Shown piece after piece: positions 1 to 7,475 of a stretch of 19,674 nucleotides of DNA (its first letter is position 1; each line of letters begins with the position of its first letter). This stretch comes from JAUVZF01 sp964449275 (GTDB lineage: Bacteria; Planctomycetota; Phycisphaerae; FEN-1346), in the NCBI GenBank assembly GCA_964449275.1, contig CAYVAM010000067.1, positions 1 to 19,674 of the forward strand. The letters are read 5' to 3'. Below the pieces are notes generated by a model, which saw nothing but the letters and a program-made list of their open reading frames with translations, ran no database searches and was not told the DNA's origin. Position numbers and translations under genes: made by a program.

Positions 1-9
1 TGGCGAGGG

Positions 10-42
10 CTCGGTCGAAATGACATCGCTTCGAGAGCACGC
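10..42 (+). repeat. Copy 1 of the CTCGGTCGAAAT repeat
   Basis: The 33 bases beginning CTCGGTCGAAATGACATCGC match 7176-7208 with two differences. The sequence after it (GGTACGGGTC...GAGACCC) also loosely follows the second copy. The repeat is cut near the window edge and may extend beyond it. Confidence 0.7.
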
Positions 43-116
43 TAAACAGGTACGGGTCAGGAGACCCACCGCGCAGCACTCGGCCCGTTTGCATCCTGGC
101 CGGCGCCGCCAACGGC

Positions 117-137
117 CGCCGGGCATAAAGCCCGGCG
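117..137 (-). terminator. Hairpin downstream of the multiheme gene
   Basis: CGCCGGGC (117-124) and GCCCGGCG (130-137) form a perfect 8-bp stem with loop ATAAA, 40-60 bases after the stop of the leftward gene. There is no T-run, so it may be a repeat or a transcript-end stabiliser rather than a true terminator. Confidence 0.4.
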
Positions 138-177
138 CTACAACCGGCTGCGCTCGCCATAAAAACTTGCCACACCC

Positions 178-3100
178 CTACTCGCTGGCAGCAACCTTCT
201 TGCTCCGGCGCGGCATATCGACTCGGGGATGGGCCAGCATCTTTCGGCGTCCTTCGCGGATGGCGGCCAGCATGGCGGCGTAGTCGGGGTCGCGCGTGCC
301 TGCGAACAGCGGCGCCCCCTTGCCGCCTTTCTCGGTGCCGTGGCCTCGCCCGCCGGCCTTCTTCGCCAGGTGTGCCGTCAGGGCGGCGGACCACTCCGGG
401 TGCGTGAAGTTGATCCACGCCAGTCGTCCGTCCCAGATGCGGCCGTGGTCGTTGGGGTTCGGGACGTCGCCGTGGCACGATTGGCACCGCTTCTTGTAAA
501 CGCCGAGGAACCGTTCGGCGAACCATTTCGACGGGCGGCCGCTCTCGACGTCGGTGCACAGGTCGCGATAGCCGGGAGAGCGTGGGCGGCTGTTGGCGTA
601 GGTGGCGTAGTACGGAACGTCGGCGTCGATCCAGGTGTAGATCCGCCGCCGGTCCTCCAGGGGGATCAGGCGACCGCAATGGTCCGTGTCGATGCGTTCC
701 AGCAGGCGGCTGGCGTGCGAGCCGGTCCAGAGCGGCTGGTTGACCGCCGACGGTGTCCGCAGCAGCCAGTAGAAATGGACGAGCGGCTTGCCCTTGGCCT
801 TCTCGGCGGGCAGCATCTCGCCGGTGGCCATGTTGTGCTGCCGGTAAGAGCGGCTGCGGCCGAGCAGGTTGTCGTAGGCCATGTTGAACAGGCGGGTCTT
901 ATCGCCAGAGAAGTCGTATCCGCCCTTCGGGTCCGGGCCGCTGTGACACTTCACGCAGTATTTGTCCAGGACCGGCTGGACCACCTTGACGAAATCGACC
1001 ACGCCGTCGGTCCCCCAATCGGGCAGTCGGGGCCGGTCGGGCGCGCGGCGGAAAGCGAGCGGCACGGCGGGCCAGGCGGCGGCGGGGGACGTGTTACGGG
1101 GCTCGTGGCAGCCGATGCACCCGAGCGTTTCGCCCGGCATCAGTTGCACGGCCGAGGTCTGCCGCTGCAGTTCACGCCCTTCGGCGTCAAGCACCTGGAG
1201 ATATATCTCCTGAAGCGCCGGCGCCATGAAATGGGCCGACCCGTCGGCCTCCACGGGCACGCGGCCCCAGCACTTCTTGGCGTAGTACGTGCCGTAACTC
1301 ATCAGGGGCGACTGGTCGTAGGCGCGGCTGCGCAGGTCGCGCGTCTTTCGCATCTGCTCCATGATCTGGATGTACTTGATGCGGCCGCGCTCGATCTGCG
1401 GCAGCCCGTAGTAAACGTTTGCCACCAGGAGTGTGCCCCACCGGACGCCTTCCTCGGCCCGGGCCGGCCCGGAGGCGAGCGCCGGCAGCAAGGCCGCCGG
1501 TTCTCGCCGCCTTATCGGCAGCGGACCGTAACATCCCTGCTCCGGATCCGAAATCACGGACGCCTTGTTGTCGCAAAGGTCCAACAGGCAGATCGCGAAC
1601 CGGCCGCCCTTGCCGTACGCCGCGAGAAACTGGTAGTCGCTGACGGGGAACGGGTCGCGGTACGACCACCGGTACGAGTGGTCCCCGATCTGGGGGAACT
1701 CGCGGGTGATCCACGCAAAGCCGTAACCGCGCGGCGCTTCCAGCCCGAGGTGGTTCTGGATCAGGCCGATGGCGCCGTGCGGCCATCCGTGATGGGGGGC
1801 GAAGGTGGCCACCACCAGGTCGCGGTGCCCCGGCAGCGGCCGGGCCTGCCAGAACGTGCCGACGTCGCGTATCGTGTTGCCGAAGAACAGTTGGTAGCGG
1901 CGGCCGTCGGGGTTCTGCGTCCAGAGGCTCTGCCGGTACGTCAGGTCGCGGTCGATGTATTCCCACCGGGTGAACAGGACACGCCCGTCTGCCAGGACGT
2001 GCGGCGAGAAGTCGGAGAGGGTGTTCTGGCTGACGCACCGGACGTCGGTGCCGTCGCGCCGCATGACGTGCAGGTTCGAACAGGGCCCCGGCTGGCAGAC
2101 GGTGTACGCCCCGCGGCGCGTGGAGACGAAGAGGAGGTCGCCGTCGGGCAGTTCGATCGCGCCGACGTCGTAGAAGTCCGGGTTGCGGCTGATCTTCTTC
2201 AGGCCCTTTCCGTCAACGCCGATCTCGTACAGTTGCCAGCACCGCTCGCTTTTCTTCTTGAACGAGAAGAAGAGGGTCCGGGCGTCGGCGGAAAGGTTCA
2301 TGTCGAAGATGCAGCCTTCGGGGTCGCGGAAGATGGTGCGGTCGGCCTGCGGACGGGCCGGGTCGTGGACGCGGATGCTGCATCCCCAGCGTTCGGGCAC
2401 GCTCTGCCAGATGTGGCAGTTGGCGGCGTTGGGCCGGCTCAACGGATGCCGTGTGAAGAAAACGATGGTGCCCAACTGGTTGACCCGCTCGGCGAGGAAG
2501 GTCTTCACGTCATCCGCGAGCGCCGCGATCGGGCGGTCGTCGGTCATCCTGCCGGCGCTTACGTCGGCGAGCAACCGCTCGCGCCGCGTCTTGAAGGTGG
2601 CCAGCCGCGCAAGGTACCGCCGGCCTTCGGGGGAGAGCCCCTCGCCCCGGCGGACGAGGTCCAGCAGGGCGGTTCGGTGCGGCTCGAACTGCATCGCATC
2701 CAGCCGCGCCAGCAAACGCTTGAGACGCCGCGCGAGGAGCCGAGCCGGGTCGTCGCGGACGTCCCACTCCATGATGCCGCTGCCGTGGCCGGGCTGCGAC
2801 TTCACCTCGATCCGCAGGGCCGTTGTCTCGACGGGCTCGAACGTAACGCGGTTGAAGACGCCCTTCGCCACGCCGAAGGGGCAGGTGTTCTTCACCGGCG
2901 CCCATGCGTCGCCTTTGCGGTAGAGGAGGCGCCACGACTCCGGCACGGGGCACCCGCCGCCCGGCGTGTCGTCGAGCCAGTAGATTTGCGTGCCGGCGAG
3001 TTTGCGCGGCGCGTCGAAGTGGTACTCGGCCCACTCGTTCGTTCCTCGGTGCGGCCAGAAGGAGTGGTGGGGCTGTTCCCGCGGGGTCTTCGGCTCGACG

Positions 3101-3225
3101 CCATCGTTGATGGAGGCGACCGTGTCGCCGCTGAAGCAGTGCGAGACCTTGACCTCGTCGGCCGACGTCGCCGCCGCCAGCAGGCTCGTGCAGAGCAATC
3201 CGATGCCCAATCTCATGTGAAACAT
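178..3225 (-). CDS. Secreted HzsA-like three-heme cytochrome c protein with N-terminal discoidin-like domain
   Basis: The product is 1015 residues and starts with a signal peptide (MRLGIGLLCTSLLAAATSA after an MFH lead). ATG 3225 is chosen because TAGGA lies about 5 bases upstream; ATG 3216 is the alternative. Residues about 25-155 look like the discoidin-like tail domain of planctomycete glycosidases (NEWAEYHFDAPRKL, YWLDDTPGGGCPVPESWRLLY, IMEWDV). A TolB/WD40-like propeller of the hydrazine synthase alpha (HzsA) type follows (about 240-600), then an HzsA-middle-like segment. Three c-type heme motifs are visible: CIGCH at 703-707, CVKCH at 757-761 and CQSCH at 914-918. It should be periplasmic or surface-exposed and redox-active, but its substrate is unknown. 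No HzsB/HzsC genes are nearby, so it is not evidence for anammox; HzsA-like proteins are common in non-anammox planctomycetes. The family call is firm, the function is open. Confidence 0.9.
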   Translation of the reverse strand: MFHMRLGIGLLCTSLLAAATSADEVKVSHCFSGDTVASINDGVEPKTPREQPHHSFWPHRGTNEWAEYHFDAPRKLAGTQIYWLDDTPGGGCPVPESWRLLYRKGDAWAPVKNTCPFGVAKGVFNRVTFEPVETTALRIEVKSQPGHGSGIMEWDVRDDPARLLARRLKRLLARLDAMQFEPHRTALLDLVRRGEGLSPEGRRYLARLATFKTRRERLLADVSAGRMTDDRPIAALADDVKTFLAERVNQLGTIVFFTRHPLSRPNAANCHIWQSVPERWGCSIRVHDPARPQADRTIFRDPEGCIFDMNLSADARTLFFSFKKKSERCWQLYEIGVDGKGLKKISRNPDFYDVGAIELPDGDLLFVSTRRGAYTVCQPGPCSNLHVMRRDGTDVRCVSQNTLSDFSPHVLADGRVLFTRWEYIDRDLTYRQSLWTQNPDGRRYQLFFGNTIRDVGTFWQARPLPGHRDLVVATFAPHHGWPHGAIGLIQNHLGLEAPRGYGFAWITREFPQIGDHSYRWSYRDPFPVSDYQFLAAYGKGGRFAICLLDLCDNKASVISDPEQGCYGPLPIRRREPAALLPALASGPARAEEGVRWGTLLVANVYYGLPQIERGRIKYIQIMEQMRKTRDLRSRAYDQSPLMSYGTYYAKKCWGRVPVEADGSAHFMAPALQEIYLQVLDAEGRELQRQTSAVQLMPGETLGCIGCHEPRNTSPAAAWPAVPLAFRRAPDRPRLPDWGTDGVVDFVKVVQPVLDKYCVKCHSGPDPKGGYDFSGDKTRLFNMAYDNLLGRSRSYRQHNMATGEMLPAEKAKGKPLVHFYWLLRTPSAVNQPLWTGSHASRLLERIDTDHCGRLIPLEDRRRIYTWIDADVPYYATYANSRPRSPGYRDLCTDVESGRPSKWFAERFLGVYKKRCQSCHGDVPNPNDHGRIWDGRLAWINFTHPEWSAALTAHLAKKAGGRGHGTEKGGKGAPLFAGTRDPDYAAMLAAIREGRRKMLAHPRVDMPRRSKKVAASE

Positions 3226-3238
3226 GTCATCCTACCAG

Positions 3239-3263
3239 AAAAAAGGTACCAGGTACCTTTTTT
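3239..3263. repeat. AT-flanked GGTACC palindrome
   Basis: Six A, GGTACC (3245-3250), one A, GGTACC (3252-3257), six T: a perfect 12-base inverted repeat around one base. It lies 14 bases before the start of the multiheme gene, inside its predicted leader. It could act as an operator, a bidirectional terminator-like hairpin, or a REP-type repeat. Confidence 0.8.
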
Positions 3264-3274
3264 GGAAAACCGCC

Positions 3275-3303
3275 TTTATGCCGGCAAGAACGCCGAATCT
3301 CAA
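3275..3303 (-). promoter_or_regulatory. Candidate sigma70 promoter of the multiheme gene
   Basis: On the minus strand TTGAGA (3303-3298), a 17-base spacer and CATAAA (3280-3275) precede the gene by about 50 bases. Two of six positions differ from TATAAT. The candidate sits between the two GTACC palindromes. Confidence 0.4.
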
Positions 3304-3304
3304 T

Positions 3305-3323
3305 AAATGTACCTGGTACATTT
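3305..3323. repeat. Second GTACC palindrome
   Basis: AAATGTACC (3305-3313), one T, GGTACATTT (3315-3323): a perfect 9-base inverted repeat with the same GTACC-N-GGTAC core as 3239-3263 but different flanks. The two flank the predicted promoter of the multiheme gene. Confidence 0.75.
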
Positions 3324-3455
3324 TTCTGCGGCGGGTGTTCTCACCAGCCGCGCAAACCTTAGGAGTTTGCATTCCGCACACTGCCAGGTGACACGACACC
3401 GGGCATGATACATCGAGGCGGCGTGCAAGTCACCGTGAATCGGCTTCCGCGCTTT

Positions 3456-3483
3456 GCGCGGTGGGTGTCCTCGCCCGCCGCGC
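3456..3483. repeat. GCGCGGTGGGT-type hairpin
   Basis: GCGCGGTGGGTG (3456-3467), loop TCCT, CGCCCGCCGCGC (3472-3483), with one mismatched or wobble position. Related hairpins are at 3498-3525, 15406-15433, 15461-15490 and 19166-19216. Confidence 0.75.
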
Positions 3484-3497
3484 CGCTGCCATTTTAT

Positions 3498-3525
3498 GCG
3501 CGGTGGGTGGGAACACCCACCGCGC
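3498..3525. repeat. GCGCGGTGGGT-type hairpin, perfect
   Basis: GCGCGGTGGGTG (3498-3509), loop GGAA, CACCCACCGCGC (3514-3525): a perfect 12-bp stem with a GNRA-like loop, 14 bases after the previous copy. Confidence 0.85.
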
Positions 3526-3548
3526 AAGATTTTCCTGATGCCGCGTAG

Positions 3549-3670
3549 TACTACAACGCTACGTTCCGCGCGGCGGCCTTCCCAGGCCGCCGCGAACGCA
3601 GTTTATGCCTGTTCCTGGTGGCCTGGGAAGGCCACCAGGCGGACAAAAAGGCGAAGTAGCGTTGTAGGAG
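3549..3670. repeat. Composite element: outer inverted repeat enclosing two hairpins
   Basis: The ends CTACAACGCTAC (3551-3562) and GTAGCGTTGTAG (3656-3667) are perfect reverse complements. Inside are two hairpins with related content: GCGGCGGCCT...AGGCCGCCGC (about 3570-3593) and CCTGGTGGCC...GGCCACCAGG (about 3614-3639). The size and structure suggest a non-autonomous mobile repeat. The right end recurs at 19219-19233. Confidence 0.75.
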
Positions 3671-3740
3671 TAGCCTCACTTCGCGGCCGCGCCCCGCCGC
3701 GTAGCGGAAGTTCCCGACCAGCGGGTGGGAGCAATGCGGT

Positions 3741-3769
3741 TTGATTTCCGCCGCGCGCCGGTTTACCAT
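3741..3769 (+). promoter_or_regulatory. Weak promoter candidate for the beta-helix gene
   Basis: TTGATT (3741-3746), 17 bases, TACCAT (3764-3769), about 100 bases before ATG 3872. Each hexamer matches consensus at four of six positions, so support is thin. Confidence 0.25.
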
Positions 3770-3871
3770 GCGGGGGATGTGGCGACAGGCGGCAGTCGTT
3801 CGAACCCGCCGCGGGAGCAGCGGGTTGCTTTCGGCGGTTTTGCAGGCAATCGGCACGAAGGGGGCTCACTT

Positions 3872-5806
3872 ATGCGAACGGTTGTTGCCGTGACGCTTGC
3901 CACACTCATCGCCGCCTGCGCCGCCGTAACGGTCGGCGCGGGCGCCTTTGAGGGCTACCGGCCGAGAACCGCATCCGCGCGTGCAGCGGCCGCCCCCAAG
4001 TGGGAGCCGCTGCCAATGCCGCCGGAACACGGGTTCGTCAACGTCAAGACCGGCTGCGGCGCGAAAGGCGACGGACGGACCGACGACACCGACGCGCTCA
4101 TGTCGGTCATCGGCACCGGCAAGGACCCGAAACTGGGCGGCACGAAGCATCCGACGTTCGGCATCGTCCGCGAGGTCTATCTGCCGCCCGGCACGTACCT
4201 GGTGAGCCGGCCGCTCATCGTCGGCGGCAAAAAGAAGTGGATCCAGGGCGCCGGCGTCGGCAAGACGGTCATCCGCCTCAAGGACAACTGCGCGGGCTTT
4301 CAGGACGCCGCCAAGCCGCAGTACCTTCTGGACACCAAGGGCAAGGTCTTCGGCGCACAGAACTTCGGCGTCCAGTTCCACGACGTTACGATTGACTCCG
4401 GCGCCGGCAACCCGGGGGCGGTGGGGCTGCACTTTCACACGAACAACGGCGGCACGTGCGGGAACGTCGTCATCCGCTCCAGCGACCCCGAGCGGCGCGG
4501 CGCCGTCGGGCTGGCCATGGACCAGTGGGCGCCGGGGCCCGGACTGGTGAAGAACCTGCTCGTCGAGGGCTTCGACAAAGGCGTCTTCATCTCGCACGAC
4601 CAGTACAGCATGGTCTTCGAGCACATCATCCTGAAAGGCCAGCGGGCGGTGGGCTTCGAGAACGCCGGCAACACGGTCAGCATCCGCGACCTGCGGAGCG
4701 TCAACTCCGTGCCCGCCCTCCGCAACCACGGCGCCAGCGCCCTGGTGTGCCTCGTGGAGGCGGAACTCACGGGCGGCGCGGCCGGGGCGGCGGCCATCGA
4801 GAACGCCGAGGACGGCGGCCTGTTCGCACGCGATATCAAGAGCCGAGGCTACGGGACCGCCATCAAGAGCGACGCGGCCGGCGGCAAGGAGGTCAGAGGG
4901 CCGGACGTGGACGAGTTCAGCAGCCACGGTGTTCTGAGCCTGTTCGATTCGCCGCACAAATCGCTCCGCCTGCCCATCGAGGAGCCGCCGCACCTGCCCT
5001 ACGGCGACGTCTCGAAATGGGTCAGCGTGGCCGCCTACGGCGCCAAACCGTCGTACGGCCGGAAGGACCGGGTCGATTGCACCGAGGCCTTCCAGAAGGC
5101 GGTCGATTCCGGGGCCGAGACCGTCACCATCCCCGCCGGTTACGGTTATCTGATTACCGACACGATCCACCTGCGTGGGAAACTGAAGCGCCTCATCTCC
5201 TATCGGGGCCAGATTACGGCCCGGACGGGCGAGAAGCCGCTCTTTCGCCTCCAGGACGGCCAGAGCCCCGTCTTTGTCCTCGAGCGGGGCGGCTCGACGT
5301 ACGGCAGCCGGTGCGGCGTATGGATCGAGCACGCCTCCAAGCGGACGCTCGTCTGTGTGGGCGTCTTCAGTTACCGAAACTCGGTGCCCGGCGGCAAGGT
5401 GTTCATGGAGGACGGCTGCGCCCTGCCGCTGGTCTTCGACCGCCAGAAGGTCTGGATTCGCCAAGTCAACACCGAATCGTACGACGTGAACCCGCACATC
5501 GTGAACCGCGGCGGCGACCTCTGGGTCCTGGGGATCAAGACCGAAAAGGACCGCAGCATCATCGGCACCTACGACGGCGGGCGGACCGAACTCTTGGGAG
5601 GCCTTCTCTATAAGAACCGCCAGAGGGTCGGACAGGCCCCGTGCTTCATTAACTCCGAGGCCAGCCACAGCCTCGTCTACCGCGCCAAGGGCGTGCCGTA
5701 CGACGTGCACGTCGAGGAGACGCGCGGCGGGGTCACGAAGAGGCTGCCGAAAGAAAAGACCCACCGCTGGCGCGCCACCCTCTACGTGGGATACAAAGGA
5801 CAATAG
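3872..5806 (+). CDS. Secreted right-handed beta-helix protein, tandem pectate-lyase-3-like domains
   Basis: The frame is open from 3725, but ATG 3872 is preferred: it follows GAAGGGGG and begins a clear signal peptide (MRTVVAVTLATLIAACAAVTVGA). The mature protein is about 620 residues. Two pectate-lyase-3/GH55-type units are visible. The first starts near residue 48 (FVNVKTGCGAKGDGRTDDTDAL, then VYLPPGTYLVSRPLIV and IQGAGVGKTVIRL). The second starts near residue 383 (WVSVAAYGAK, DRVDCTEAFQKAVDSG, TVTIPAGYGYLITDTIHL). The family folds as a parallel beta-helix and includes polysaccharide lyases, GH55 glucanases and phage-like depolymerases. No catalytic residues can be assigned, so the polysaccharide target is unknown. 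It appears monocistronic, followed by an imperfect hairpin at 5867-5896. Confidence 0.88.
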   Translation: MRTVVAVTLATLIAACAAVTVGAGAFEGYRPRTASARAAAAPKWEPLPMPPEHGFVNVKTGCGAKGDGRTDDTDALMSVIGTGKDPKLGGTKHPTFGIVREVYLPPGTYLVSRPLIVGGKKKWIQGAGVGKTVIRLKDNCAGFQDAAKPQYLLDTKGKVFGAQNFGVQFHDVTIDSGAGNPGAVGLHFHTNNGGTCGNVVIRSSDPERRGAVGLAMDQWAPGPGLVKNLLVEGFDKGVFISHDQYSMVFEHIILKGQRAVGFENAGNTVSIRDLRSVNSVPALRNHGASALVCLVEAELTGGAAGAAAIENAEDGGLFARDIKSRGYGTAIKSDAAGGKEVRGPDVDEFSSHGVLSLFDSPHKSLRLPIEEPPHLPYGDVSKWVSVAAYGAKPSYGRKDRVDCTEAFQKAVDSGAETVTIPAGYGYLITDTIHLRGKLKRLISYRGQITARTGEKPLFRLQDGQSPVFVLERGGSTYGSRCGVWIEHASKRTLVCVGVFSYRNSVPGGKVFMEDGCALPLVFDRQKVWIRQVNTESYDVNPHIVNRGGDLWVLGIKTEKDRSIIGTYDGGRTELLGGLLYKNRQRVGQAPCFINSEASHSLVYRAKGVPYDVHVEETRGGVTKRLPKEKTHRWRATLYVGYKGQ

Positions 5807-5813
5807 CCCCGAT

Positions 5814-5850
5814 TCTGAAATCTCAGATTGGAGATCTGAAATCTCAGATT
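5814..5850 (+). repeat. Tandem pair of TCTGAAATCTCAGATT
   Basis: The 16-base unit TCTGAAATCTCAGATT occurs at 5814-5829 and 5835-5850 (period 21), with a partial third unit TGAAATC at 5851-5857. It is AT-rich against a GC-rich background and lies just after the stop of the beta-helix gene. Confidence 0.85.
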
Positions 5851-5866
5851 TGAAATCACAAAGGAA

Positions 5867-5896
5867 GGAAACCCGGACACGTGTGCCCGGGCTTCC
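5867..5896 (+). terminator. Imperfect hairpin after the beta-helix gene
   Basis: GGAA and CCCGG (5867-5876) pair with CCGGG and TTCC (5887-5896) around an ACACGTGTG loop, 60 bases after the stop. No T-run follows, so it is a weak terminator candidate. Confidence 0.4.
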
Positions 5897-6181
5897 TCTG
5901 ACGGTCGGCCTTCCACCACTGTGCCGTAAGGATCTGTTGGAATCAACCCACTTGTCAAATGGGTGCCTCTGAGCCGCTTCGGAGGTCCCGCCGAAGCGGG
6001 CATGTCCTGGGCGGTCCAATACGGCTCCCTAAGCAGGTTCCATCGGTTGTTCCAATATGAATCCTAACACGAACACGGCAGAGGGCCGATGCCTCTCATC
6101 TAATCGTACGCTAATTGCATCGGCCGGCCAAGGGGAAAAACTTTATGCAATCCCCCAGCGCCCGCCTTGCAGACGAAGTGG

Positions 6182-6209
6182 TTGACACCCCCGGGCCTCG
6201 CCTTAGAAT
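6182..6209 (+). promoter_or_regulatory. Near-consensus sigma70 promoter of the YdjY-like gene
   Basis: TTGACA (6182-6187) matches the -35 consensus fully; TAGAAT (6204-6209) differs at one position; the spacer is 16 bases. Transcription would begin near 6216, giving a leader of about 26 bases that contains GGAGG. Confidence 0.65.
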
Positions 6210-6241
6210 GCATCCGGGATTTCCAGGCCAGGAGGATGCGT

Positions 6242-7027
6242 ATGTCTCGCTTTACGGTGGCGGCGCTCGTGATGCTCTGCGCATGCTTGGCCGCAGCGGC
6301 TCCGGCGGCCGAGACGCGTCCCAAGGAGCCGCGCACCCGTCTCGACCGTTTCAAGCCGCTGGTCCTCGAGACCGACGACCTCCGCACCATCCGCAAGGGC
6401 GAGAAGGCCGACGATGGCGATGCGGCGAAGCCCGCCGCCACGATTCACGTAGACGCCAAGGCCCGCACCGTCCGCATTCCCGTCTCGCCGACCCGGACGC
6501 GTGGCGCCGTGGAGCGGCTTCTGACGGTGTGCGGCAAGCACGCGGCCGCCTCCGTCCTGGTGACGCCGTGTTTGGCGGCGGACGTGGCGTCGGCGTTTGC
6601 GAAGGCGGGTTTTGAGGCCGGCACGCGTCCCCGGCCCATCGGCGCCGACCGCACCCGCCCGCCGTCGGGACGAGTACTTGAGATTCACCTCATCTTCAAA
6701 ACGGCCGGCGGCAAAGAGAAACGTGTCCCGGCTGCACGCCTGCTCGCCGCGAAGTCCGACGGTGCGCCGCTTGGCGACGGGCGGTGGATCTACGTGGGCC
6801 CCCAGCGAATCGACGACCGCACGGGCAGCGTCCTCGTGACGGAACTCTCGGGCAGTATCGCCACGACCGATCTGCGCGACTCAAGCGCTATGATCTACTG
6901 GGCGCCCAAGGTTGGGGACTCGGGGTCATACGCCCGGGCCTACTACGCGTCGCGCGAGGCACTGCCTGCCAAAGACGCCGCCTTCGAACTTGAGATTCGC
7001 GCGGCGAAGACCGCCGGGCCACCATAG
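6242..7027 (+). CDS. Secreted YdjY-domain-like protein
   Basis: The product is 261 residues. ATG 6242 is chosen over ATG 6236 because GGAGG at 6231-6235 then sits 6 bases upstream. It begins with a signal peptide (MSRFTVAALVMLCACLAAAAPAAA-like, ending near AAE). The middle and C-terminal parts resemble the YdjY domain, common in planctomycete exported proteins: HAAASVLVTPCLAADVASAF, VLEIHLIF, a basic RVPAARLL segment, DGRWIYVGPQRI, and LSGSIATTDLRDSSAMIYW, which matches the typical end of the family. The function of YdjY domains is not known. A near-consensus promoter lies immediately upstream, so it is probably transcribed alone and well. The YdjY call rests on pattern recall without a profile search; the gene itself is clear. 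Confidence 0.75.
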   Translation: MSRFTVAALVMLCACLAAAAPAAETRPKEPRTRLDRFKPLVLETDDLRTIRKGEKADDGDAAKPAATIHVDAKARTVRIPVSPTRTRGAVERLLTVCGKHAAASVLVTPCLAADVASAFAKAGFEAGTRPRPIGADRTRPPSGRVLEIHLIFKTAGGKEKRVPAARLLAAKSDGAPLGDGRWIYVGPQRIDDRTGSVLVTELSGSIATTDLRDSSAMIYWAPKVGDSGSYARAYYASREALPAKDAAFELEIRAAKTAGPP

Positions 7028-7475
7028 GGCCGCCGCGCGGAGTCTGTGAATGGGAACGTGCCCGCGACCCGATGGTCGGTACGTGTTTAGCGTGTCATTC
7101 CGAGCGAGTCCCGGCGCGCCGGGATCGCCGTTATCCGTGTCCGGCCGACGAGATTTCTCCGCTCGGCCGTACGGCCTCGGTCGAAATAACATCGCTTCGA
7201 GAGAACGCCGTACATGTACGAGGGTCGCGGCTCGGCAGACCCAAAATCGCGGCAGCGACCGAGGGGTAGGAAGCCGCTGCCGCTTTCAAAGACGGCCTCT
7301 CGGCCGCCTTCTCTTCTGATTGTCTGTCACAGAGCCTGAACGACGTGCCAGCCATCCACGTGCCGGCATCCTACGGCCAGTCGCACACCCACCGGCAAGC
7401 CCACAAGAAGTGCATCTTCCAAACCACTATTCTTATGACTCCAAAACGGCCGTCTGTCAAGAGGAAAAACACAAA
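7028..7475. other. Convergent intergenic region with inverted repeats
   Basis: This 448-base gap lies between the 3' ends of the YdjY-like gene and the cyclase. It contains TGTCATTCCGAGCGAG (7093-7108) facing the imperfect complement CTCGGTCGAAATAACA (7176-7191), the palindrome GGCCGTACGGCC (7165-7176), and a small GGCC-TCTC-GGCC hairpin near 7294-7305 followed by T/C-rich sequence. Short open frames here are translations of the repeats. Confidence 0.6.
7176..7208 (+). repeat. Copy 2 of the CTCGGTCGAAAT repeat
   Basis: It matches 10-42 with two differences over 33 bases. Here its start also forms the right arm of an imperfect inverted repeat with 7093-7108, so the complete element is probably 7093-7208. 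Confidence 0.7.

Larger units (their letters stand above)
3226..3871. other. Repeat-filled divergent intergenic region
   Basis: This 646-base gap separates two divergently transcribed genes. It holds two GTACC palindromes, three GCGCGGTGGGT-type hairpins (3327-3353 imperfect, 3456-3483, 3498-3525), a composite two-hairpin element (3549-3670) and weak promoter candidates for both flanking genes. No coding sequence is supported. Confidence 0.7.
5807..6241. other. Intergenic region with hairpins, short tandem repeat and a promoter
   Basis: This 435-base gap holds the 5814-5850 tandem repeat, an imperfect hairpin at 5867-5896, a perfect hairpin CCGCTTCGG (5974-5982) / CCGAAGCGG (5991-5999), and the promoter of the YdjY-like gene. 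Nothing coding is supported. Confidence 0.7.

Noticed and set aside
20..283. Small plus-strand ORF at the left edge
   Set aside because: It runs from a repeat into the antisense of the multiheme gene, and the product is a low-complexity Arg-rich sequence.
178..3225. Hydrazine synthase / anammox locus
   Set aside because: Only an HzsA-like architecture is present. There are no HzsB, HzsC or hydrazine dehydrogenase-like genes, and HzsA-like proteins are widespread in non-anammox planctomycetes.
229..3306. Plus-strand open frame of 1025 codons opposite the multiheme gene
   Set aside because: It is a GC-rich shadow. The minus-strand protein has heme motifs and family features throughout; the plus-strand translation is Val/Ala/Arg/Gly-rich without any domain.
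3226..3871. CRISPR array
   Set aside because: The repeats are palindromes of different families at irregular distances, without a constant repeat-spacer pattern or cas genes.
3866..6019. Minus-strand open frame of 717 codons opposite the beta-helix gene
   Set aside because: It has no recognisable motif and runs through the terminator and repeat region; the plus-strand gene has a signal peptide, ribosome site and family motifs.
7050..7319. Small plus-strand ORFs in the gap after the YdjY-like gene
   Set aside because: Their translations cover the inverted repeat 7093-7208; no ribosome site or gene-like codon use.
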